Part shown: positions 33,352 through 44,877 of the stretch, piece after piece
Layout: the number at the start of each line of letters is the position of its first letter
How positions within the stretch are numbered: the stretch's first letter is position 1
NCBI GenBank assembly: GCA_963971425.1
Contig: OZ020516.1
Coordinates: 19,227,332 to 19,291,331, forward strand
DNA from: Bryoerythrophyllum caledonicum
Lineage: Eukaryota > Streptophyta > Bryopsida > Pottiales > Pottiaceae
DNA: 64,000 nucleotides
Direction: 5' to 3'
Translations under genes and position numbers: made by a program
Notes under the pieces: model-generated
Databases searched by the model: none
What the model saw: the letters and a program-made list of their open reading frames with translations, nothing else
What the model was told of the DNA's origin: nothing

Positions 33352-35015
33352 CAGTGGTCAGCAGAAGTGTTCGGACAGTAATTACAATCTCAATTTAATA
33401 GTAACACTTGTCGAGTTTGGTAGGTAGGTGCTGATTTTTTCAGCTAATTATAACTAAAGAGCCACTTGTAAACTAGAAAGAGCACCATCATTCACATTGA
33501 GCCACTTGCATGGGCTGCAGTTCATGATGTGTCAATCATGGGTGTCCAATTCATTATGCACACAAGTTGTGCATCTGAAAAATCTTGAGAATCGACATGT
33601 ATTTATGGAGACCTCTTGCATTTCAAGACACATTGTGATTGAATAAGATTGCTCTTGATTAGCTATGGCTCCTAGAAGGACTCTTGCTGAACGTAAGTTA
33701 GTTCTTCAGATGCATGAGAGAGGGAATTCGTACTCCGAAATTTCAGCGGTTCTAGGCATCTCTCGAAGCACTTGCCATGCTATTGTGCGGAGGTTTACAA
33801 TGAGAGGTCATTTGAGAGATGCTCCTTCACAAGGGAGACCTCGAATTCTTGATGAACGTGGTGATCGTGAGGTTGTAAGGTTGTTGAATGCACCATCTAA
33901 TGGTACAGCTGCAGCAGTGGGTAGAGAAATGCGATCTCAAGGATTGGATTTGAGTGATGATACAATTAGATGTCTTCAGAGGCAAGGATTGAGAGCACGA
34001 GTGAAAACTAAGAAGCCATTCTTGTCAAAGAAACACAAAGCACGTCGATATGCATGGGCAAAGAAGTGTAGGCATGCAAGTTGGATGGACTGGAGTTATG
34101 TGGTTTTTTCAGATGAGTCAAAATTCAATTTGTTTGGCTCAGATGGGAGGCAGTATTGTTGGAGGAAGAGAGGAGAGCATCTTTTAGATCAGCATGTGCA
34201 ACCTACTATCAAATTTGGAGGTGGAAACATTATGGTTTGGGGATGTATGACTTGGGAGGGAATTGGCAACCTTCGTCTTATAGAAGGAAACATGGATAAG
34301 TTTGTGTATCGTGAAATTTTGGAGATGGAGCTCATGAATACTATACACATGTATGATTTAGGAGAGGAGAATGTTATTTTTCAGCACGACAACGATCCCA
34401 AACATACTTCTAAGTATGTTACAGATTGGTTGTTAGCACAGAAGTTTCAACTAATTTGGCATCCGGCTCAATCTCCTGACTTGAATCCTATAGAACACCT
34501 TTGGAATGAAGTAGATCGTCGTATGAGAATGTCAAAGAAGAAACCCACTAACAAGAAGGATTTGTGGGAGAAATTGCAAGAAATTTGGTATAGCATTGAG
34601 ATTGATACCGTGAGGAAATTGATCATGTCTATGCCTGAGAGAGCTGCAGATGTTTATCAAGCAAAAGGTGGCTATACACGATGGTAGTCATTATGATTGT
34701 ACATTCAAGTTTTTAGGTAGTCCTCATGATTCTACATTCAAGTTTTTAGCTTGATTTTGTAGCTCATGGCTTTGTTTCCAATGTAAATAGATAACCACTT
34801 CACTTTTTGCATAAAGAATTGGACACCCACATCATGTGTTTTATTTTTGATTGATTTCTTGATTGACATTTTTTATTATGAATGTTATGTTACATGTTTT
34901 TTGTAACTATGTGATTGTATGTTTAAATTTTTACAACTTGAATGTGAGTTACGTAAGAAAACTAGCTCATATTGGAAGTGGAAGCGTCCTGTCCGAACAC
35001 TTCTGCTGACCACTG
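33352..35015 (+). mobile_element. Intact Tc1 (DD34E) transposon
   Basis: 1,664 bp with perfect 27-bp terminal inverted repeats (33352-33378 and 34989-35015, starting CAGTGGTCAGCAGAA). It is flanked by TA on each side (33350-33351, 35016-35017), the Tc1/mariner target duplication. It carries one uninterrupted transposase gene. Perfect TIRs and an open gene imply a recent, possibly still autonomous insertion. Confidence 0.93.
33665..34687 (+). CDS. Tc1-like transposase, DD34E, intact
   Basis: A 340-residue protein that would bind the TIRs and cut and paste the element into TA sites in the nucleus. Residues 5-45 form the first helix-turn-helix (YSEISAVLGISRSTCHAIV) and about 60-110 the second, with a GRPR linker at 57-60. 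The catalytic residues are Asp150 (VVFSDESKF), Asp242 (FQHDNDPKHT) and Glu277 (PDLNPIEHLW). The last two have 34 residues between them, which defines DD34E, and GGGNIMVWGC (185-194) is the usual glycine-rich box. A lysine-rich stretch at 291-298 may serve nuclear import. The length is normal for the family. The ATG at 33665 follows an A/T-rich leader and begins MAPRRTLAER, as typical Tc1 proteins do. No intron or stop is seen. It stands alone inside its own TIRs. Confidence 0.95.
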   Translation: MAPRRTLAERKLVLQMHERGNSYSEISAVLGISRSTCHAIVRRFTMRGHLRDAPSQGRPRILDERGDREVVRLLNAPSNGTAAAVGREMRSQGLDLSDDTIRCLQRQGLRARVKTKKPFLSKKHKARRYAWAKKCRHASWMDWSYVVFSDESKFNLFGSDGRQYCWRKRGEHLLDQHVQPTIKFGGGNIMVWGCMTWEGIGNLRLIEGNMDKFVYREILEMELMNTIHMYDLGEENVIFQHDNDPKHTSKYVTDWLLAQKFQLIWHPAQSPDLNPIEHLWNEVDRRMRMSKKKPTNKKDLWEKLQEIWYSIEIDTVRKLIMSMPERAADVYQAKGGYTRW

Positions 35016-35017
35016 TA

Positions 35018-35477
35018 TATGATGGTGCCCTCCCAATGAACGACATGAGAAGCAACAATTTTGACACTGAATTCTCCATTCAGATAAAATTCCACAGTCC
35101 TTTGTGTTCATGAATGTAGTTCTGTTTAAAGGCCTTGACCCTTCACTTTTGAAGGGAAAGTGAAGAGGACAGAAAGGGACAACAATCCAATATTTCTTTT
35201 ATCATTTGAAAATGTTGATGGGGCACCTTGACAATGGACTCACATATGTGTGGATCTGGGAAATCTTCTAAGTACCATTAATGAACCAGTGGTACTACAA
35301 CCACTTTACAGTGTGGGAAGTGGTTAACAGGAGAAATCCAAATCGGCGTTTGTCCTCCATAGTTTGAAACACTTCTTGAGGATCACAAGTACTATGTTCA
35401 TGTTTCAGGAGTCTCTATCCAAAAACACTAGCCAGGGCATTCAAATTTTGCAAATGTCGTTATCTACATATCAACCA
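35018..35477. other. No gene seen
   Basis: Mixed sequence right of the Tc1 element; nothing is supported. Confidence 0.4.
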
Positions 35478-35481
35478 CTAA

Positions 35482-35607
35482 CCCTTTTAAGGATGAGGCC
35501 CGGAGCGACCACGGTCGGAATATATCCGTTGCCCTGATGACGGACAACAACATCTGCGACCCTCGTAGATTCCGTCCATGGTCGCTCCAGGCCTCGTCCT
35601 TAAAGGA
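35482..35607. mobile_element. 126-bp TTAA fold-back element
   Basis: Ends CCCTTTTAAGGATGAGGCC and inverted TCCTTTAAGGACGAGGCC, extending through GGAGCGACCA on both arms. Flanks are CTAA (35478-35481) and TTAA (35608-35611). Same family as 31424-31548. Confidence 0.7.
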
Positions 35608-35764
35608 TTAAACAACAACACCTCAATTGTTTGGCGGTCGGTGAGGAAGCTTCAAATTAGTTGCAATTTAAATTTCCGTGAAATCTACATTAGTACAACC
35701 ATTCAAAGACAACCACGTTGTTATGAAGACAAAAAATCTAATTCAACCTTTAAATGTTAGAAGG

Positions 35765-35920
35765 TGCCACTGGTCGTTACACTATTCTACATGTATGGTG
35801 CCGTACTTGAACATGATAAGGTTCAAATTGATTGAAATGAAAGATGACCTCCAAATGAAAGATGTCAATTGAAGAATCTTCAATCCAAAGGTGTAAGTCT
35901 TGCTAAACTTTCATACATTT
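35765..35920. repeat. Dispersed repeat, also at 53190-53375
   Basis: Shares ttctacatg-atggtg-cgta, cttgaacatgataaggtt and gaatcttcaatccaaag blocks with 53240-53375. Direct orientation; no ends defined. Confidence 0.6.
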
Positions 35921-38084
35921 TTTATATTCTAGAGAGCAAAAACTGTGCATGTAAATAAGGTTCTCAACTGACGTTTCAGGGTAATACACGACATTAGAAA
36001 CATGGCTTCTCTTCAAAACATCAGTCTGGATAACATAGTTTTCTTTAGATGGTTCTAGTAGTGTTGGAGGTGATTTTACACAAGATGTCCGCAAAGTGGC
36101 TCGGAGTTTGGATGTGAGTTTGATTAGGCATCATTGGTGTTTTATGTTCCTCATTTTACACATGATCAAGGTAATATTAACATCCACAGTAGCTTTGCAT
36201 GTCCTAGAACTGGGAATTTTCTGTGTAATTTTTAACTCTCAGTCAAACTCCCGGTTCTTGCTGCCTGAGGATATTTCTGAGTTCTAAAACTATAGGATCT
36301 CAGACTGGCTAGTTTGGAGGGTTGTTGATCTTTCTCAATTTTGGAGCTGCATGTACACCATGAGGACAGTAATTAGTACTGTCTTCATATTAGATGTAGA
36401 TGGTGAAAATTTACCTCGTGGTTTACATCTTTAGAGTGTGTATTTGTTACTTTGGGATTTGCCTAAATACCCCAGTTGAGTGTTGCAAGAAGCCTCAGGC
36501 TTGGAAGGGTGGGGGAGGGTAGGGACACAACCGGCCCCTATCTTTTTGTTGGAGGGGGGCCCTATTCGATAAGAGGGGGGGCTATTGAGGGTGAGTTGGA
36601 GCCGTTGGCTTCGAATTTGACCCAAAAAAATCCAAAGAAAGCGTCTAGAACCCCGAAAGTTAAGAGGCCAGGAAATGGACCACCCCAGGCTGAGGCTCTG
36701 TGCAACACTCGACCAGGGTAAATAGGGAGATCCGTTACTTTGTTGAATCTCTCCATCCCAGCTGCCATATCACAGGACTGAAACTTGAAGACTTGTGAGT
36801 CATGAAGTTGTCAAAGTCCATTCAAGTGAGCTGTCAACATTTAGGCCCGTGACACAGCAGAATTTTAGAACCAGCCAACAGACACCAAAATGAAATGAGC
36901 AGATCTGGGAAACTATTCCTTGTCATCAGACACCATGAGAGCTTTTTGCAATCCTTCGTAATCTGGACAAATGCTAGGAGATATGTACGGTGACCCAGCC
37001 TATGACCGCCTCAATAATTAATATGCATATTTGGAGGGGACACATAGTTAGTACAATGTTTAGTACTCAGTATTACACTTTCACCCCAATTGATTTCATA
37101 TTTTTCCAAAAAAAATGTGAATCACATATGAATTTTTAAAGTGGTTTACCACATTTAGCTTATTATTGTCAGTGGGTACCCCAATGACACCGACCATAAG
37201 TAAGGGGTCTTGACCAATAGCAACCCTTAATTTGGAAGTGTGAAAGAGTGATTGAGTGGAAATGGGGCAATATGCGGCAAAGATGGGGTGAAAATGGGAT
37301 CCAAATGGGACCATTTACAGAGTGACACTAATAAGATGGCAGTGATGGGATGGGTTACTTTGTAGAGACAGTGAGGCATGACAAGCACAAGCTTTAGCAA
37401 GGGGCACACCATTCACTAGAAAAAAAAATTGCTATCATTTGAAGATGAATTTGTTTTTGTATTGAAGTTTTGATGTTATGTGTTTGCCCTCTTTGTATGG
37501 TATTTTGGGATGACATTTGAAAATACAAAAGACATTGTTCTTTTACAATGTCATGAGTATGAATGGAATTGAGATATAGAAATCGCGATTGTATGATCTT
37601 GTGATAAACTTATTGTAGGTGGTATGAATCAATGAACTTCATTAGATTATATAACTATATTGTTTTGGTATCAAAACATTGTTCCAAAACTCTGGCACTT
37701 TGGAGTTGAAATGCTATTACTTTAATTTTATTAATAAGAAGTTGATTTCCAATTACAAAGATGCGTAACACAATTTAAAGAATACATTGGATAATGTCAA
37801 AGGATCTCAAGCATAGCTTTTAATCGTCAAAAGTGGCCCAAGTTTTGCAAAGAAAAAATAATTAAAAATCAAACATTTGTCAAATGTTTTAGATAAAAGT
37901 TGTATTTTTACTTTAACGATTATAAACTTTTGACAATTAAAATTATAAACTCATTCAAACCAAACCTAATTCAATTTTTCTCATTGAAATCAAATACTAG
38001 ATGAAGGAAAAACATGAGACACCCGTAGCTTCTCAAATTTGGAGACTTTCTCTTTTTCATTAAAATGTTCATAGTAGTGCATGC
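35921..38084. other. No gene; dispersed repeat segments
   Basis: Two segments recur elsewhere: about 36480-36690 resembles 56340-56520 (ggggccctattcg, aaaaaaatccaaagaaa, tctagaacccc), and about 37080-37320 resembles 62870-63070 (gttatgtttagct, taaggggtc, gaatgggtgg). Nothing coding is supported. Confidence 0.45.
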
Positions 38085-38087
38085 ATG

Positions 38088-38230
38088 CACTAGCGGAAAA
38101 GGGGTGCAACTATACCAAAGATGAACTCCAAGAACTTGTGCATTACTCCAAGAGTTTCAAATTTTTAGCGTAATGCACAATTTCTTGGTGTCCTTTGATA
38201 TCGTTGAACCCCTTTTCCACTACACTAGTG
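38088..38230. mobile_element. Fold-back CACTA-type MITE, 143 bp
   Basis: The arms (about 38088-38145 and 38171-38230) pair as cactagcggaaaaggggt with inverted CACTAGTGTAGTGGAAAAGGG and on through ttgtgcatta. ATG flanks both sides (38085-38087, 38231-38233), a 3-bp target duplication. No coding capacity. Confidence 0.75.
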
Positions 38231-38310
38231 ATGAAATTTAGTGTTTGCAACACTAATTATGAACTCAACACTAAATGTAAACAACCATACTAATGTCGTG
38301 ACACTAAAAG
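38231..38310. repeat. Partial member of a CACTACACTAA repeat family
   Basis: Contains gaaatttagtgtttgcaaca and inverted steps like those in 39100-39640. Truncated; no right end was found. Confidence 0.35.
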
Positions 38311-38503
38311 CCAACTCCAACAATATTTGTCATGTCCACTAAATAATGGAATCCAAAATTTTGACTTGTTGACATGTAGCGTGAAGTATTGAATGTGAAG
38401 AAGATTTCAAAGCACTTCAATTTAGCATGCATAAACCCAACCTAATTTTTCCATGATGTTAGGCAGCAATGCGAACCACAAAATTTGAGGTGGTAGTGTA
38501 TAA

Positions 38504-38937
38504 GAGCATCTCCACTTGTGATGGAAAAATCTCCACCCGAGGCCGGAAGATTCCCGTCAAGAGCGGGTAGGTAGGGCCAGTATTGGTGAGGAACTACAAC
38601 CCAAATGGGGTTTTGTTTTCTTACAAGAATTGAGGAACGGTCGTATCAGGACATGGCAACCGCCGGATGTGCCATCACGATGACAAGTGGTATACTAAAG
38701 TTTGAAATAGCCACAACCACTCCCGTGTTGCCATGTGGCGGCATAGGAGTGGAGAATGAGGACTGGGAAATTTATAGTTGACTTGGCAAAAACTCAATTT
38801 TTGGTGTCCCATAGAACTTGGAACGGGAGCCCGTTGGAGCAGGATCCAGGGGAGGTGTATGCGGTGGGGAACAATTCTCAAGATTATACGCAATTCCAGC
38901 AAATCTAGCAGGGCCTTCTGCCCCGGTGGAGATGCTC
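38504..38937. mobile_element. PIF/Harbinger-type MITE, 434 bp
   Basis: Ends GAGCATCTCCAC and inverted GAGCATCTCCAC are identical, flanked by TAA on both sides (38501-38503, 38938-38940), the 3-bp TWA-type duplication of PIF/Harbinger elements. The interior is GC-rich with no transposase. Confidence 0.7.
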
Positions 38938-39099
38938 TAACCCCCCTTCCAAAAAACTTGGCGCAACATGGAGAAATATGAAAAAGTTTGTTATCTAGAA
39001 CCAGTTCAACAAAAAAATTGCACAGTAGCATGCGGAGATTTACCAAACAAAAGGTTGGGATAGATCAAAAGGTTGGGATAGCACATGAAGATGCAAAAG

Positions 39100-39322
39100 C
39101 GCTACACTAAAGATGGTCAATAGTGTTTACCATACGAATTTGTTTATAAATGCTATAAATTTTTACTCCTTATGAATATTTCTACCAACTATGTTTACAA
39201 TGATCCCTTCCTTAATTAGTATAGATAGATGTGCTCTCAAGAAAAAAACTTCAAAAGTAAGCAGTTATAGCATTTCCAAAACAATTAGTTTGGTTACACT
39301 AATGACCATCTTTAGTGTAGTG
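39100..39322. mobile_element. TIR MITE with CTACACTAAAGAT ends
   Basis: The left end gctacactaaagatggtcaa and the right end inverted CACTACACTAAAGATGGTCA match, then continue with tagtgt. Interior about 70% like 39416-39640. No clear target duplication. Confidence 0.65.
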
Positions 39323-39415
39323 TAGTAAGGGAGAAGACGGTAAAGCACCAGCCGGAAGAAGACTATGCACAATCATTGTTGGCACAGGCAAGGCCATGAA
39401 CATAAAGATAAATAT

Positions 39416-39640
39416 GGTACACTAAAGATGATATTTAGTGTTAACCACACTAATTTGTTTAAAAGTGCTATAAGTTTTTACTCTTGATGAATATTTTTAC
39501 CAACTATGTCAGCAATGATCACTCTCTTTGGATAGTATTGATAGTTGTGCCCTCAGTAAAAAAATTCTTTGAAAGTAAAAAGTTATGGCATTACCAAAAA
39601 CATTAGTGTGGTTACACTAAATATCATCTTTAGTGTAGTG
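39416..39640. mobile_element. TIR MITE, second copy
   Basis: Ends tacactaaagatgatattta and inverted CACTACACTAAAGATGATAT. Same family and orientation as 39100-39322, from which it is separated by about 95 bp. Confidence 0.65.
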
Positions 39641-39879
39641 GTAAGACTCTGGTTATAAAAGTGGCCGTTGGTTGTGAGGTGCTAACATAAGTGACGACCG
39701 TGAGGACTAACACTAACTGTGAAGCTATTCACAAATAGTGTAGTAGGGTAAAAACACGAATCACAACATAAAACTAAATATCATTGTTAGTGTAGTGATG
39801 GGTTATCCATCAAAAGGCTTCTTGATGAGCGAATTTGATGAATGCTTTCCAGATAATGTTAGCTAAGTAAATTCCTTAG

Positions 39880-40366
39880 CCCTTTAGTGCCTGGGTCATG
39901 TTTCTCCAAAACCAAGATATGTGCTGAATTTTTTTTTGAATTAACTTTGATGAAAATACAATGCCTAATATTAGCATCCAACCTTATAAAATTGAACTCA
40001 AATCACAACTTAAACTTTGGGGAAAAATTGTACAACTTCCAACGGTTGATGGAATAGATAATATTGTTTACACTTACCATATATTGGTAATGAAATTTGT
40101 AGATTTTAGAGGGTAACTACTTTATCCATCAATAAATTTTTGCAAGAATTTTTGTACTTTGAATACAAGAGGTTCACAGGTGCACTAGGTTAATAACTTT
40201 AGATTGACATATCATATGTGAAGAAAACATTTTTAAATTATTATTGATGATTTTTTTACTTTTGTCTACTTGATTGTATACAAAAATGTTCCAAACTTAT
40301 ACGAATTAGAAAGAGGTTTTGTATGCAATGAGAGAAATCAACAATCACAAACCAATGAAGAATCTC
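39880..40366. repeat. TTAA repeat, type 2, left part
   Basis: Begins CCCTTTAGTGCCTGGG after TTAG (39876-39879), like the type-2 copy at 48719-49570. It is broken off at TTAA (40367-40370), where a type-1 copy follows. Confidence 0.6.
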
Positions 40367-40370
40367 TTAA

Positions 40371-40690
40371 CCCCAAAGGCCGAATGCATTTTTACACCAA
40401 AAACACTTCAAAACTGCTCCTTGTAGTGTAATGAGTAAGGAGGGAAACAAACATTTTATATCCACATCTATCCTAGAGATTCCAACTAAGATTCATTGAG
40501 TAAAGTCCTCCCAAAATTTCATAAACTTTGACCACACAGATTGAAAGATAATAGTGTTTGAAGTAGAGAAAACCGTTCATTTCTTCCCTACGGTGAGTGG
40601 ATGAGCAAACTTTGATTTCACTTGGTCTCAAAGTTTTGCACTGCACAAGGTCTAAACTCATTATCACCATGTTAAGCATGATGTTAGTTT
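40371..40690. repeat. TTAA repeat, type 1, fragment
   Basis: Starts CCCCAAAGGCCGAATGC right after TTAA and runs parallel to 60312-60660 (ttacaccaaaaacacttcaa, tttgaccac, cttccct-cg). The rest of the element is missing. It sits inside the type-2 copy at 39880. Confidence 0.6.
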
Positions 40691-40899
40691 CTTGTACAGT
40701 ATCCAGAACCTAAGATATGGACAAAGCAATTTTGAGCCTCAACTCGTGAAAACTCTGAAATTCAAAATGTTGTAAACCATTCAAAAATGCATGAAATTGA
40801 GAACCGTAAAGTGCAATGAAAAACTTAGAGATATTACTTTCAAGTCATAGAATATGTCATGTTGAAAAGTACAAAATATACAACAATTTGGATATTTTT

Positions 40900-41990
40900 T
40901 GACATGGTGCCTACCATCTAGTACTACCACCTCAAGCATCAATAACAACCTTCATTATCTAAGGCATTGTAGATATGAGTGTATCAAGCACATCTCTAAA
41001 GACTCCTTCCCATTCACGTTGAATAGCAGAAGCCATTTTCTACCGAGAACGTGGCCGATACTTGTTCTAAACATGATCCTTCACAACTTTCCATAAATTC
41101 TCTATAGGGTTCAAATTTGGGGAGTTAGACGGCCAATTTAATTTTGTCATGCCATGAGTTTCGTTCCACCTATTAGATAGGGAATTACGATGCACTGGAG
41201 CACCATCCTCCATGAGAATCATATCATTTGAATGATCATGGAGGGAATAAAAGGTAGATAATGCTCACTCATATACAATGTTCACAAATTGAGAGATTAT
41301 GACTATAGGAGACTTATAATAGCCACTACAAACGCTCCATATTATGATGGAAACACGACCAGGCTTAAAAATCGGACATAAGCAATTCCATGAGTATCTC
41401 TCGTAAACTTGATGCCAAACTCTTATCGATCGTGAATGCTTGCCAACCTCAAATGATGATCCGTCTGTCCATATGGCATTCTTCCAGTTTTCTTCACTCC
41501 AATGTGCATGAGCTTTAGCAAAATCAAGCCTCTTTGCCTTGTGTGCATCATTGAGAAAAGGCTTTTGACTGCGACATGATTGTTGAAGCCAAGAGCCCGA
41601 ATGTATCACCTTAATGTACAAATACAAACTTTTGTTGTCATTCGGGCTTGATTGCAGCAATAAGTGCACGACGATCACCAAGCGCAAGTCGTTTGAGTTG
41701 TTGCTTGTTATGGAAATCAAGCTTACATCTTCTACCTGCAGGCTTTAGAGAAACAACAGTACCACGAAGTTGATACCCCTTCACAAGAGTAGAAAGAGTT
41801 TGACGCGCTATGCCTAATTCACGTCCGATTTGAGCACCAAAGACTCCCACTTTATGCATATGAACAATGCAACGCTTTTCTTCTGTTGTGAGATTCCGGC
41901 TCGACTTTGTTGCAAACAAAAAGCTATCTACCAGCTCTCCTTGAAATGACACAATTCTACTTGAAAGAGGACAATCAATTAACCTTCCAA
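40900..41990 (-). pseudogene. Decayed Tc1/mariner transposase, third copy
   Basis: Minus-strand pieces give a helix-turn-helix section (KRCIVHMHKVGVFGAQIGRE, about 41790-41880), KPFLNDAHKAKRLDFAKAHA (about 41510-41565), first catalytic IWTDGSSFEVG (about 41445-41478), second MEDGAPVHRNS (about 41183-41215) and NPIENLWK (about 41088-41111). The spacing between the last two is 34 residues, so DD34E again. Several frame changes and stops make it dead. It is only distantly like the intact copy, so it is a separate Tc1 lineage. Terminal repeats were not found. Confidence 0.75.
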
Positions 41991-42217
41991 TCTCACCTTA
42001 TTACTCTTTTGATTTGCCTTGGAGATATGTCATGAAGCATAAATACAAGAAGGTTGTGCATATTCAAGTTGAAATGCACACATATATGTCGACAAGTGTG
42101 TCTCAGATAAGAACAACCAAAATTACACATGAACACTAAAACAACACATGTTTAGTTGATCCTTGATTGATCGTAAAGACATTGCAATTAGATTAATGTA
42201 ACCTTTGCCACTTGGCA

Positions 42218-42281
42218 ACAACAACAATATGTAGTTGCTCCTAGATACAATTAGATAGGAGCAACTACATATTGCGGTTGT
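42218..42281. repeat. Inverted repeat, 25-bp arms
   Basis: Arms 42218-42242 and 42257-42281 pair with only two mismatched positions around caatatgtagttgctcct, with a 14-base loop. It could be a tiny MITE; no target duplication is clear. Confidence 0.6.
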
Positions 42282-42539
42282 TCATATCTTTGTTGACATT
42301 CACTTGAAGTCCAATTTGGCATTCACGTGAAGTTCACCCCATGTTTGGCCTTGTTAAGGTTGTTCATATCTTTGTTGCCGGATACTTTACACCAATTTTT
42401 AGAGGTAGAAAAGGGGTGTAGCATATTCAAAACAATATTGCAAGTATTGGAGGTTCAAAAATTGACAAGTCACTTTTAATTTTTTGTGAATTGAATATGT
42501 TTTAGAATGAGAATCCAAAATGTCAATAAGAAGGTATAC

Positions 42540-42759
42540 AAAGATTGCTATCCTGTAAGCGGTAAATGGTCAGCGGTCAACATTGAGCAATCAAATTTAG
42601 GGTTAAGGGTTTAGGGTTTATATTTTAGGTTTAATAGTTTAGTGATAGGTACCACTTTCATTTTTTTGAAGAAAAGTACAAAACCATTATTTTTCTCCTA
42701 TTTTTTTTTTACCCACCACTTGCTGCTCATTGTTCACCGCTCAAAAGATAGCATTGCTT
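42540..42759. mobile_element. Mutator-type MITE, 220 bp
   Basis: Flanked by the 10-bp duplication GAAGGTATAC (42530-42539, 42760-42769). Its ends AAAGATTGCTATCCTGTAAG and inverted AAGCAATGCTATCTTTTGAG share gctatc and agcggt steps. The long duplication points to the Mutator superfamily. A related sequence lies at about 3600-3660. Confidence 0.6.
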
Positions 42760-43141
42760 GAAGGTATACCGTACCTAGTGGTCGCTTTCAACACCTCTAT
42801 GTCAAAAGAATTTTTTTCTTTGACACAATGATTCAGACACAATGGGTATCGCCTAAGTATTACATAAGTATCACCTACGCATTATAGGGGTAGCACCTTG
42901 ACATTACATGGGTAATCACCTAGACATAAAATATATTTTCCAAAATTTTGGACAACTCTCCATTTTGAATTAATTATGTACAAAAGCAACCACGGCGTAG
43001 AGTACACCACATCTTGTAGTAGAAAAAATAAAAATGTGAAAGATATGAAGATCTTTAAGTTTAATGTTGAAAGGAAGAAGGTTTTTGGATACCTTGCCCG
43101 ACAATGTGTGACAATGTGTGAAAATGTTTGACTTGGGTTAA

Positions 43142-44004
43142 TCCCTAAAGGACCATTTGTACCTACGGGGCACAAATTACTTTTGAGCAAGTTCCAAAAA
43201 AACCCCTTTTTGAAGATAACTTATTGAACTTTTCGGTGAGAATAAGAATATGTGTTGTCTTTGCGGGGGGGTTTCTCTTTCTTTTTTTGGACTTATAAGG
43301 ATAAAGTTGTAGTACTTCAAACAAAAAAAACATGTTTCTTTTGCAGCTAGGCACGATATTATAGAGATGAATAGTGCTACTTTAGAATTGAAATTTGCAC
43401 TTTTTTGAGGCGGATAGTAGTGAAGGAAAGTTCTTGGCAACCTTCATTGTTTTCACATTTAAAAAAAATAAAATTTAGGATTTTAATTTTTTGAAAAAAC
43501 ATTTTTTTCTATCGTTAGAATATATCATCATAATTCTATTTGCCGTTTGGATTTTGGATCCAACAATTATTTCTCTATTTAAAAAATAAAATTGTTTTCC
43601 TATGTAAAGGGCCACTTTCTATATCCATAGTCATTGCAAGTCCATTTTTCTTATCATAACACCTTCATTAATTGTAATTTTTGGCGTGCAATGACCTAAC
43701 ACAAGGTAGAACATAGATCCAATTAGTTTATGCAATGTATAGTACAAAAATTTGCTATTATCTTGAGTCAAAGTAGGCTCAACTTGTTTCGGCACAGTAG
43801 AAAAACCAATTTTGCACTCTTCAAATGCATATATCTTTCAATTTGTACCGTCAAAGCTTACAAAAACAATTGGGGTGTCTTTTCGTATTAGATAGTTTGA
43901 AGATCCAAGGGTTGAAAAGACTAAATAATTGTTTGAATAAGTCAAATAATATCTCATATCAAAGTGGTTGTTTTAGGGTGGTTTTAGGCCTGGTCCTTAA
44001 GGGA
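43142..44004. mobile_element. TTAA repeat, type 3, 863 bp
   Basis: Ends TCCCTAAAGGACC and inverted TCCCTTAAGGACC, flanked by TTAA (43138-43141) and TTAT (44005-44008). It is inserted in the type-1 copy: removing it joins ttgacttgggtt to attgtgctatttttcac as in intact type-1 copies. A diverged inverted copy is at 61272-62203. No coding sequence. Confidence 0.65.
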
Positions 44005-44751
44005 TTATTGTGCTATTTTTCACTCAATACAAGAAATGTTTTTTGAAAATATGATAGGAAATATTATTACTTGCTAGTATTGGAAATCTCACATTTGATA
44101 GATTGCCCTAGCAAAAGTCTTTGGAGTTGCATGACAAGCCCACTCTATCCATTTGAGGTTCAAAATCCTATTATTTTTCTATTAAATGTCGGATTTAGAA
44201 ATAAAATTATACTCACACAAAGCTTTTAGTAATGTTCATCTGCAATAAATTTTTGAAAGAAGAATGTTATATATTGACACCATAGGAACCTGCCCAAACC
44301 TTCAAGAGTTCCTCGAGAGGACTCTTGGGCCTTAGGGATTAAAGACAAATTTTAATCAAAATTTAAGACCAAAATCATTTTGCATGTGTTTGAAATACGA
44401 CATAGTATGTGACATGGTATTCATTGTATTTAGTGTATTTGATGTATTTTGTGTTGTATTCCTAGCTTTTCCATGAGTTCTATGACTCCAAATCATGATA
44501 TATTTTTTGCAAAGTAATCATATAATGTGTGCGCAAATATGAACTTCACTTTTCATAACCAATTTCGTCATGGATTTCATGCAAATGAGTTTTAACACCT
44601 CCAAAGTCCCATCTTGGGTCTAGTGGCCACTAAAGGGTTAAGGGCAAGAGAACTTTGGATGATGGGAGAATCAAAACCATTATAGATTTTGCGAAACATC
44701 GTCTAGGGAGTGATTACATATCACTCTCCTTACATGGTTGCTAGACTTTAA

Positions 44752-44873
44752 TCCTTTAAAGACAAGGTGGCTATGGATGATGGTAAAATCTACAAGTATA
44801 ATAGATCATGTACAATATCATCTATTACACTCATGGATTCTCCATCATCCATAGCCACCTCATCCTTAAAGGG
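44752..44873. mobile_element. 122-bp TTAA fold-back element
   Basis: Arms of about 32 bases pair ctttaaagacaaggtggcta with the inverse of tagccacctcatccttaaag. TTAA precedes it (44748-44751) and ATAA follows. Member of the short TTAA family. Confidence 0.6.
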
Positions 44874-44877
44874 ATAA

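Larger units (their letters stand above)
42388..44338. repeat. TTAA repeat, type 1, split by insertions
   Basis: The parts at 42388-42530, about 43000-43137 and 44009-44338 follow the type-1 sequence seen at 60650-61267. They end GGGCCTTAGGGA before TTAA (44339-44342). Between the parts lie a MULE-type MITE, unassigned sequence (42770-43000) and a type-3 TTAA element. The left end of the copy is missing. Confidence 0.6.
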
